A stretch of 24,954 nt of DNA, taken from positions 1 through 24,954 of IMG/VR virus record IMGVR_UViG_3300009790_000062. One strand, 5' to 3'. Origin of the DNA: a virus. The notes beneath the pieces were generated by a model that was not told where the DNA came from, did not search any database, and saw nothing but the letters and a program-made list of their open reading frames with translations. Of the stretch, positions 9,213 through 19,800 are shown piece after piece (within the stretch, counting starts at the first letter, position 1; each line of letters starts with the position of its first letter). A program made the position numbers and the translations under genes.

Positions 9213-10799
9213 TTAAAATTCCAGTATGATTTTAATGTCTTCTTTTTGTCTACTATCCCTAGTGACTGACTTGCGATTATCTATGTAAATTACATCGCCA
9301 GTAGTTTTATTTATCTCTGGATCAGCAAGACCACCTGTAAAATAAACACCTAAGTCTATCTCTTTATTACCATCACTATAAGTGTTTCCAGTAAATGCAA
9401 TAGATGGAGAAGTATCAGATGGGCCACCTGCAGCAAAACTAATGCTGTTGGTTGTAGCTTCAAATCCTAGTACTTTAGAATCCGTACTAACACCAATATA
9501 ATCAGTCTGATCTACATTATTTCCAAAATATAGGGATCTATCTTGATAATATTTTAAAACATTAGTTTGCTTATCAAAAGAAGCAACATATGCACGAGCA
9601 ACATTACCATCACTACGTGTTTGTGTTATAGAACTACCAATAGAAATAGAACTACCATCAAAAGATGATCCAAATTTAATTGCACCTAAAGATGAATATT
9701 GACTACCAGTAAAAATGGTATTTTTGGATGAGAATGTAGATGGATTCTTTATAAGTCCCACTTCAGAAAATGTGGTATCTGTTGGAAAATCTCTTGTAGA
9801 ATCATCAAATCTTGCATAGATTAGAACTCTATCTGCACCCAATTCTTTATAAACATCATATCCATGTCCTCTAGAAGGAGGTATAATAGGTATCAATTTA
9901 GCAAAAGTACTTGGAGAAGTACCTGTAGGTTGAAGTAGACTTAAATCAAGAATACCATAAGTATATCCACTTCCACCAGCAGTTACTGTTACTGTTTGGA
10001 TAATTCCCCCCACAGTTTGTACAGATGCTTTTGCACCAGTACCATCACCAAGAATATCTACTGAATATGTTCCATTATTGTATCCAGCACCTGGATTTTC
10101 AATATATACTTGCTTTATCTGGTTAAAGTTAATATCAGAATTAGCTGCCTCTCTAACATTTTGAATTTGAGAGTTTGTGGAAGTAGACCAATCATTAGGA
10201 ACTACAATATACTCTGTAGAATCAAATTTTATAATATCACTAGGTGTTATTGAGAATAAAAACTTCCAAATATATCCATCTCCACTTGTTCCAGCAGCAG
10301 ATGGTTCCAAATCTGTAAATGTTGGTTCATCTTTTGATTTACCACCACTAGCCGTCGCAGAGCCTGGTGCACCAGAAGAACCATTACTTAAACAAATATA
10401 AACGTTATAATCACTATTAACAACATAGTAATTTGCGTCATATAGTCTAGGAGTTTTTGATATGGGAGCAGGATTACTAATACTGTAATCTTGTCTGTAC
10501 ATATCATAAGAAGTGTTCTTAGTCCATTGGACTTTTCTTATAACTCTTCTTATATTATTTGCATTTATTCTTTGACCAAATAGTGAAGTACTTCTATATT
10601 GTGCTTCGTACTGAAGATTATCCGTTGGTAGTAAAGGTGCAGAACTATCCCACGTACTAGTCCTACCAAATCCTGGATTAGGAGAAGTAGGATTGCTCAA
10701 CCCTAAAAAAACATAATAGGAGTTGGATGTATCAAGTACAGACTCTACAAAATTACTTGCATTAAATATTCTAAATTGATCTGTTACGACGGCAGACAT
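9213..10799 (-). CDS. 8: Baseplate wedge protein gp8, enlarged (528 residues)
   Basis: Several blocks align with T4 gp8 in the right order: 'VVTDQFR' near the start, GDGYIWKFLFSITPSDI at 173-189 (T4 GDGYVWEYLFEIPPDV), EYIVVP at 196-201 (identical in T4), FSEVGLIKNP at 344-353, and GDVIYIDNRK at 501-510 with an end 'EDIKIILEF' (T4 GEMIYMENRP and 'EEINILFTF'). In T4, gp8 is a wedge subunit bound to gp6, gp7 and gp10. This protein is about 190 residues longer than the 334-residue T4 one; the extra material lies mainly at about 230-310 (two G-x-GY motifs) and 355-495. The ATG has no Shine-Dalgarno and sits 17 bases after a TATAAATA late promoter box. The next gene begins 6 bases after the stop. 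Confidence 0.9.
   Translation of the reverse strand: MSAVVTDQFRIFNASNFVESVLDTSNSYYVFLGLSNPTSPNPGFGRTSTWDSSAPLLPTDNLQYEAQYRSTSLFGQRINANNIRRVIRKVQWTKNTSYDMYRQDYSISNPAPISKTPRLYDANYYVVNSDYNVYICLSNGSSGAPGSATASGGKSKDEPTFTDLEPSAAGTSGDGYIWKFLFSITPSDIIKFDSTEYIVVPNDWSTSTNSQIQNVREAANSDINFNQIKQVYIENPGAGYNNGTYSVDILGDGTGAKASVQTVGGIIQTVTVTAGGSGYTYGILDLSLLQPTGTSPSTFAKLIPIIPPSRGHGYDVYKELGADRVLIYARFDDSTRDFPTDTTFSEVGLIKNPSTFSSKNTIFTGSQYSSLGAIKFGSSFDGSSISIGSSITQTRSDGNVARAYVASFDKQTNVLKYYQDRSLYFGNNVDQTDYIGVSTDSKVLGFEATTNSISFAAGGPSDTSPSIAFTGNTYSDGNKEIDLGVYFTGGLADPEINKTTGDVIYIDNRKSVTRDSRQKEDIKIILEF
9940..10115 (-). repeat. GGSGY module inserted in gp8
   Basis: Residues about 230-290 of gp8 read QVYIENPGAGYNNGTYSVD, then LGDGTGAKASV and VTVTAGGSGYTYG. 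T4 gp8 has no counterpart between its EYIVVP block and its C-terminal half. The same motif order appears in the DUF4815-type protein and many times in the giant protein. Confidence 0.65.
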
Positions 10800-10816
10800 A
10801 TTAATAGTTTTTTAGA

Positions 10817-10824
10817 TATTTATA
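10817..10824 (-). promoter_or_regulatory. T4-type late promoter box TATAAATA
   Basis: An exact TATAAATA on the minus strand lies in the 33-base gap between the giant gene and gp8. With T4 late promoter spacing the transcript would begin near 10811, only about 12 bases before the gp8 ATG, in the sequence AAAACTATTAAT, which has no Shine-Dalgarno. The box is flanked by two copies of the 9-mer AAACTATTA (10802-10810 and 10823-10831). Confidence 0.75.
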
Positions 10825-10832
10825 ATAGTTTA

Positions 10833-13800
10833 TTAAGATGTTGGATCGACAGCCCCACTATCTCTAAAACCTTCTAACCTTCTCTGTATTGTTGGGAAGG
10901 TAGTTAGACCAGAATTAACGGTTAAACCACTAACACCAATTGCTATTGGATTACCTGCACTTCTGGCAATTGTTCCACTCAATCTACCCATTGAGAAGTA
11001 TCCTGCTGGATTATTTGCCCAAGCACCTGTAGTACTGAGTCCAGTATGTACAGTATCAGATTTAATGTTACATATCAAAATTGAAGTAGTACCACTATAT
11101 CCTCCATGATTACCACTAATGTTGTAAACATTGTCTAAGAATTCTGTTCCTATACCAATTATTTCACTATCAGAATCATATATTGAAGTTACACCTGTTC
11201 CTATCTGTGTATCAAAAACACTAATTGGACGGCCATCTGCTAAGACAGTAAGACCACCAGCAGAGTATACTTCAAACATCAATGCTAAACCACTAGATGA
11301 TCCTGCTTTGGTAGTTGTACCAATTCCTGTAATAGATCCAGTAATATCTTGAACAGCAGTAATATTACTTACTAATTCAGATTTATATAATGGTAATGGT
11401 GCTATAACTTTAGGTACATTGGTAGAAGTGTATCCAAATCCTGCGTTTGTAATTGAAGTACCTGAGATAACTCCATTTGTTATAGTAGCAGTAGCAGTAG
11501 CAGTAGTTCCAATACCAACACCAATACCACTTGTTGGTATTCCAACTGATAGATTGGTTGAAGCACCAACATATCCAAGACCACCATCTACAATGGTAAA
11601 TCCTGATAATTGACCAGAAGCATTGATTGTAGCAGTTAAAGATGCAGCACGAGGTTCTGGAATTGTATTATCTACAATAAATCCACCAATAGGTTTGGAA
11701 GGAAGATCTCCTTCATAATTAAATATGGATGCATTATCAACAAATATTTGGCCAGTTTCTGTAGAAGATAGATCTCTTATAATCTTCGCTGTTGGGAAGA
11801 CTAATGGTTCTGTTATACTTCTTGCTTTAGAAACAACTTGACCACCGATAATTTTATCAACTTTTTGTTTAGTCCAACTAAACTGCTTTCTTTCACTAGT
11901 AATTCCTGGCCCAGTATAGAAACTAGTTTCTATTCTATCAGAATCAACAATCGCTTCGATTGTTCTATCGGTCTGATTTAATTTATCCGACTCCATTCTC
12001 AATAGTTCAATAATATCACCAGGTTTTAGTGTTTCTTTAATATCAGTAATTAGAAGAGTATCTTCACCATCAGTTCCACGATAGAAGAATATACTTACAT
12101 CGTCAGTTGCTCTAGGTGCTTCCCTAAAGACGAATGATGTTCCTCCATCAAAGTCATATGCAACTCCTGGTTCTTGAATAGCACCATTAATAATAATTAA
12201 TAATGCATTTGAAAGATTCATTTCAGGGAATGCTGGAGTATCTTCAGATTCAAATGCTAATAATGAACCATCATATTTTAATTCAAATCTTGTCTTAGAT
12301 CCATCTTGCTGATTTTTAATAGAATCAATGTAATCAAATTGTCCGAATTGCCATGCTGCAAACGAATCATTATGAATATCAACTGCAGTGAATATTGCAG
12401 GAGTCACTATTTCTCGTAAATTAGAGTCTGTAACTAAACCAACAGGTGTAAACTGATCACCTCTTCTAAATCCATAGCCACTTCTAGTAAGTCCATATTC
12501 AGTCATTTCACCATAAGGTAGATCACTAAAGGTTGTTACTCCAACAAAGACCTTAATAGTATCAGTATCTACAATTTCAGTGATAGCAATACTCTGACCA
12601 GATACAGGATCTGATGTACGTGGATAATCATGCTCACTGTTGAAGTTATCTCTACCACATGTAAAGGTTAAAGAATCATTAGCAATCTGAATTGTATTAG
12701 CACCTGATAAACCATGAGCACCAGTAAATGATAATTCAAGAATACCCGTTGATGGAATATATCCAGCATCAGAAACAGTCAAGGTTCCACCAATACTTCT
12801 AGTTACTGAATTGATACCAGCACTTACAAACTGATGCTCATCTCCACGAGGACGTTGACCCATACCAACATTAACTAATAAACCTGATCCAGTATTTGTA
12901 GTTGGGCCTTCACCTAATCTTGATATACCAGTAACTTCAAGATTACTATATGAAGGTTCTGGAATAATTAAACTAGGATTAATATAATTTGTACCAGCAG
13001 CACCAACACTAAGATCTAATCTTGCTCCAGTTCCTGATGGTGATTTACCTACATTAACCGTAAATTTATTTACAGCAAATACTTGTTCAACACCTATGGT
13101 TGCATTATGTACAGGATCTTTCTTAGGTCTAGGATAAGTATGAAGATCAAGATGATTGTTCTTAGCACATGTGAATGTTAAACCACCAGTAGTGAATCCA
13201 ACAGTATTATTTGCTTTCTGGATTCCACTAGCAGCTGCAGATACAAATGTATGTGTTGAAGTATTTGTAGATGGTACTCTCTTAAGACAATTAACTTGGA
13301 AAGTAGCAAAAGATGCATTACTAATTGGAATCCACTTATTATGGATAGGATCACCAGGTCTTGGATAAGTATGCTGTGTAGCATTACCATCCAATGTACA
13401 TGTAAAGGTTAGAGAATTCTCTTCAATCTTAATTAAGTCTCCATTTGACCATCCATGAGCACCACCTACAGTCTCAATTTCTAAAATACCTGTAGTTGGG
13501 TTGTAAGTAGTACCTGCTTTTGCTGTATTGATTCCTGATTGAGTGAATCCATGACTTCCTGTAGTTGTTACTGTTAATATTCCACTTGAAGGATCATATT
13601 CAGTACCAGTAGTTGCTGTAAATGGGCCACCTGCATTTGCAGTAATTGATCCTACACCAGCAGTTATAAAGTTATGCTTATTATATTCTACGATTGATGC
13701 ATTTATTACACCATTAGTACCAACACTAGATCCAACGAATACATCAAATGAAGTTGCATCAGATGAAATAACATCTGTACAGATACCTACAACTGGATCC

Positions 13801-16800
13801 GATAAACGAGGATACGCATGATCTGTTCTGTGATTATCTTTATCGCAAGTAAATGTAAGAGATTCTGTTACAATTCCTATTCTATTGTTGTTAGCAGTAA
13901 CAGCAGTCATGGCTTCTTCACCAACTACTACTTTCAATACACCACTTCCACCTTCATAAGTGGAATCAAGTACATCAAGTGTTGAATTTGTTGTTACTCC
14001 AACAAATATACTGAATGAAGTAGGCCCAGTTGTACCAACACCAACAACTTTACTGTATGAAATATTAAGAGGATCTTTTCCTAATCTTGGATATGTGTGA
14101 ACAGATTGATTATCATCTCTACCACATGTAAATGCTAATGAATCAGTCTTAATTCCAATCTCATCAACTGACTTAGTAAGTGGTTGAGATGCTGATACAA
14201 ATGTATGAATACCTGCATTTATATCTCCTGCAACTCCAACATAAACAGCAAATGTATTAACACCTACTTGCTGAATTGGTAACCACTGACTTCCAGTTTC
14301 ATCTTTATCTGCAGAACTAAATCTTGGATAGTAATGATCTGTTGCATGATTATCAAGAGCACATGTAAATCTTAATGAATTTTCTGCAATCTTAACATAT
14401 TCTCCAGTCTGCCAACCATGGCCTGTAACTGTTAAATCTAAGTATCCAGTTGTAGGATTGTATCCAGCATCAGCAATTGTATGAGTAGTTGGTGAATTGA
14501 AATTATGGGATGCTACAAAGAAGGTAACAATACCTGTTCCAGGACTGTACTCTGCATATGGACTAGTAATAGTAGTAGTTACATTAGGTGATGAACCTAC
14601 ATTTAATTCAACTGTAGTTGTAGTAGGAACAGTAACTGCAGTGTTAACTCCAGCAATAGGATCTGATACACGAGGATATGCATGTTCTGTAGCATTATTA
14701 TCTCTATCACAAGTAAATGTTAATGCACCTCTGTCTATATTAATTTGCTGACCACCACTAATTCCATGAGCATTTGCAAAGGTTATTTGCAATACACCAG
14801 TAGATCCTGTGTATGCTGCTCCAACGGGAGTTAATTTACCACCACCAGTAACCTTAGTAACAGAATCAGTAACACCACTAACGAAGGTATGATTATAATT
14901 TCCACCACTGTATACTGCGTTTGCAAGATCACTAGAACCACTTACAAATGAATGTCCATAATCACCACCAATTTCTATAGCATTACTTGTAGCACTTACA
15001 AATTTATGATCATATGGTGAATCGGTAATTCCTATAGAAACAGATCCCCTATAAGCAGAACCATATGTTGCATCTCCATACCATGGAAGTGCATATCCTC
15101 TACCAAGATATCGGTGAGGTATAGAGTTAACACCTACATTAGTAGTAAATCTATATCTTGGTAACTTACCAACATCCAATGTAATTGTGCTTGTAGTTAC
15201 TGATGTTATACCAATAACTGAACCATCCCCTGCAGGATCTCCATAACGTGGATAATCATGAATAGTTGCATACTCATCCATTGAGCACTTGAATCCTAAT
15301 GATTCTGTCTTGATTCCAACAGTTTTACCAACTTTCTTGAGAATACCATTAGTTGCACCACTTATAAAGGTATGTGCATATTGATCTGCAGTATCTGCGG
15401 CTGCACCAACATATACAGTAAATGTGTTTATAGTGTATACATGAACTGCTAACCATTTAGCATGAGCAGGATCATTTACTCTTGGGTATGAATGTTCTGT
15501 AGCATTACTATCTTTTGCACAAGTAAATGTTAAACAACCATCTGTTAATAAGACTCTATCACCAGTAACAAGACCATGACCATTACTAGTAACTACTAAT
15601 CGTCCAGTTGTCTGTGTATAAGTCGCATTAGTTGCTGTTATTGGGGATGCAGCACTATACCCATGGCCTGACCCTACAGTCAATTCTACCTGACCAGTTA
15701 CGGGAATATAGGTTGCAGCAGTTACGTTCTTCTCAGAGGCAGGAGACGTGCCTACAGGGACTTCAATAGTTGTTCCGTTTGGTACCGTTGCGGTTAATGT
15801 TTGTCCATATGCAGGATCACTTGGTCTAGGATATCTATGTTCTGTTTGGAAATTATCTCTAGAGCATTTGAAAATTAATGAAGCATTATCAATTGTTAAA
15901 GTATTACCATTAGAAACACCATGAGCAGAACCAAATGTTAATGTAAGAACTCCAGTATTAGCATTATAATCTCCACCATTTGGAGTCTTTTGATTTCCAG
16001 ACTCTGGGCCACTCGTAATATTAACTGCATTACTATCTGCAGATACAAATGTATGTGCAAAATCACCACCAGAATAAAGAGCACTAGTTGCAGTACCTAC
16101 AAATTGATGAGTGTAATCTCTTTCATCTACATCTAAAATTGTATAATCTTCACTAGTACTTGTTAATCCTACAGGATACTTAGGATAGATTGTAGTTGTT
16201 ATACCAGAGAATCCACTATTGATTATTACTGCATCAGTTCCTACACCTACAAATTGATGTATAGAATCTGTTCCAGTACCAACATTAATGGTTATGGTTT
16301 CAGCAGTTCTTTCAATAATTGGTGTAGCTATTCCAGCAATAGGATCTGTACCATGACGTGGATATGAATGATAAGAGGAATACCCATCCTGTGAACATGT
16401 AAATGTTAATGAATTGGTTGCAATACCAACACTCTGGCCTACACCTAAAGCATTAGCACCAATTGTTAATACTAAATTACCAGTAGTTTGTTGATAAACT
16501 GCATTAGATACACTATAACTATCATTACAAGTAAAGGAAAGACCAACTAATTTAACTTGTTTAACAACACCAGATGCAAAATAAGTGGGATTAAGTGTAG
16601 TAAGTTCTAATTCACCAGTAACATTATCATAATCTGCAGCTGTAATTGGATTCTTAGTTGATGCAACAGTTGGGAATCCAACAATACTAGTAATACTACC
16701 AGCAGCATCAGTTTCAACATATGCTTTTGCTGGTACTGGAACAGCATATCCTAATCCTGGTGTAGATCCAAGAGAAATTAACACACCACCTCTTGGTAGT

Positions 16801-19800
16801 TGGTTTTGGTTTACATCAGCATCACTGATATAAACATCTCCTGTAGCAGATGCTATACCTGTAAAGACAACACTACTAATTCCAACACTAACGTCTTCTT
16901 CAATTTCAAAATTATTATCTGGATTATTTGCAGCAGATGGTTTCTGGAAGATATTACCAATAAGAACTAATCCACTACCACCAGTACTTCCTAGACCAAC
17001 AGTATTTGCACCACCAACTCTTAATCTGAATTTTGTATCAAGTCCAGTAAATTCATCTGTTATATCATCATATATTTGGTTAGTATTATAATCATTCCTT
17101 AAGAATGCACGTCCAGTAAATGATGATGTTGGGAAAGGTAAATTACCTGCATCTTTCTCTACCTGAGGGTTTCCTCTAGGAGAATCTGTAAAGTATATTT
17201 CCTTACCAACAATTTGATATGAACCCCTATAAAGTTGAACAGTTGAGGTATTTGCATGAGCTGATGGTGGTGAACCAACGAATGATCGTTCAACTTGAAT
17301 AAGAGATGTTGTTCCAATTCCAGTAATTGGGCCATCTGTTTCAGTACCTATTCCAAGATTGAGAATCTTCATATACTCTTCACCAACCTTCACAATATCA
17401 TCAGGGCCAAGAGATGAAATACCACTAAGTGAGAACGTGGTTGCAGTAGTACCTATACCTAATGTTCCAGCACCATCAATATCTTCTGTATTATTCTGAA
17501 GACTGAATGCAATTGGATTATATGCTAATGGGGATTGTATTAAATTATCAATAGTAATGACTGCTTTTGTATTAGCAAGAGCCATTTGGAATTCATGTGC
17601 ATTTCCTGTACCAATACCAACAAATGTAACACCAGTACCAGCAAGTGCTAATGTCTTAGTAGTTGCTATCTGGAATGAATCACTACCATCTCTAATAGCA
17701 AATACAGGACTTGTTAATGAATTAATTCCACCGCCACTATCTACATATTGCATTGGAGTAGATCCAACACCAACAAATGTTGAATTTGGTTTGTATATTA
17801 ATTCTTCTGCGGTTCTAAACCAATGATTGGTAATGTTAAATGTACCTGATGTAAGATTAACTACATCTGTTAAAGAAGGATCAAATGTCTTAGCAAAAAT
17901 TGGAGTACTTTCAGAGGTTAATGTAAAATTCTTTCTATTAATCCTATCACCATTAATTGCATTATAGAAGAATAGTTTAAGATTTTCTCTTCCACTACCA
18001 AAGTCAAGGTCTGTAGTAAGTAATTCATTAAGTGTATCTAATGGGCCATACATACAGAGATTTAATGAAGATACTTGAATTTCAGTAGCTGTATATGCAG
18101 AATCTGGAATAAACTCAAGTTGTAGTTGATTACCATTAAATTTACCGTTGAAGGATCCTATTCCCGACATAGAATCTGAAACAGATGTACTACCAACAGA
18201 TATGAATGGTGATGGTTGTGTATAAACATCACCAGTATCATGCATTAAATATACTTGATGCAATGCTTTGGTTGATCCAGCACTAACTTCAATAACAGAC
18301 TTAACTGCATTAAAGTCAGTGTTACGGATTGAGAATACATTTCTTGTTCCAGTACCAGTAGCATAATCAGACTGATAAAGAGCAGTTTGTTCAGATCCTG
18401 GAGGTTGACCAGGTGCTAAGAATCTATAAGTTCCAACTCCAACAGCTGTTGTACCAAATCCAACTATTTTAGATTTAAGTTGTATTTTGTCTGTTGAATC
18501 ATTTTTATATTCAACTATTAACTCATTTCCATAACCAGAATCTGTTGAGAATCCTACTTCAAATTCACCCATCAAAGTATTTGAATACATTCCAACATCA
18601 GAATGTGTATCAACAAAATATTCAGAAGTATATGTATTTTCACCATCATGTGTAACATATAATTCTAAGTAATTTTGTTCATTTGTTGTTTCATTTAATA
18701 AATGATTTTGTAAATGTAATGAACTATATTTCTCAGAATTTAAACCAACAATTCTTGTAGTTGTTATTCCTGCTGAAAGAGTTGTAGCAATACCAACAGA
18801 ACCAGTTATATTAACAAATCCTACTGCATATGTACCTACACCTGCAAGTTCATTGAATTGTGTTCTAATAACCTTAACATCATAGTCAGTGTTATATGCA
18901 TCTGGTAAAGGAATAAATCTAAGGTAACTATCTCCAAGAGAAGTTTCTTGAACATCAAAAGTTCCAATAGATGTTTCATCATTTAATTTCTGCTTCTCTA
19001 ATAATACAGATTCTGTCCCAAAATTATTCAATAGAACCAAATCTGATGTTTGAATATCAGTTTGATCTAGATTAGTAACTCTAACAAACAAAGATTCAAA
19101 AGTATTAACCTGAGAAGCTTCTATTTCAAATAAATTTAAAAACTCACTTGGTTCACCATCTAAGTTTGAGAATTGTCTATTAATATCATCTACTATCAAA
19201 ACTTGATTACTCTTTCCAAGTAAGTAGGATGATAATCTCTTATTTTCAACTTCAACAAATTTAGATGCTTTACCAGTTAAAGCTAGATTACCAACAGTGC
19301 TATTATATTCCAAATCAAATGCAGTAGTCCAATTATAAAGTGTATCTACTCTTTCATCACCTGTTAGATCAATAATAGAAGTTGATTGATCTGTACTACC
19401 AACTCCAGATACTACTGTTGTTGATGTAATTCCTGTATCTGCAAAGTTCTTAAGGCCTGCAGTATGAAGTAATCCATTTACTGGACTTCTTAATGTGCTA
19501 TATTCTTGACTACTCTTAACTGTATATGAAAGATTTTGGAAATAATCATTGTCAGGAAGTACTTGATTATCTAAATTTAATTTTCCAGTATCATTAGTCC
19601 AACCAATATCCTTTTTAGCCGCATAACTTACAGAATATTTTCCAAGGTTTTCAGTAAGACTAACAATAGCAGCTATTGTTCCAGAGTCCTTTCCAACAAT
19701 AACTTCACCAGGACTTAATTCATAAGTTCCAAAAACTTTAATAAAGTCAGGATTTCTTGCATCATCTTCAGTTGAAGTAATAAATAAATCTCTTACAACC

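Noticed and set aside
10177-10401. Plus-strand frame of 74 codons antisense to gp8
   Set aside because: It covers the conserved GDGYIWKF/EYIVVP region of gp8, which is clearly the real coding strand.
12618-12674. C-x8-H core read as a zinc finger for nucleic acid binding
   Set aside because: Each copy has only one Cys and one His, in a beta-rich virion context with no basic helix; nothing supports DNA or RNA binding.
13178-13390. Minus-strand frame of 70 codons overlapping the array, and another of 62 codons at 4280-4468
   Set aside because: They overlap well-supported coding sequence in another frame and are Leu/Ile-rich frame-shift artefacts without a ribosome site.
14497-14751. Open frame of 84 codons on the plus strand, with similar ones at 11131, 11419, 13156, 17557, 23134 and 23884
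   Set aside because: All are antisense to the giant gene, composed of Val/Pro/Ile-rich runs expected from the complement of GT-, GG- and AT-rich codons, and none has start signals or familiar domains.
12618-16412. CRISPR-like array because of regularly spaced similar segments
   Set aside because: The similarity is at protein level, spacing is hundreds of bases, the DNA copies differ, and all lie in frame in one gene.
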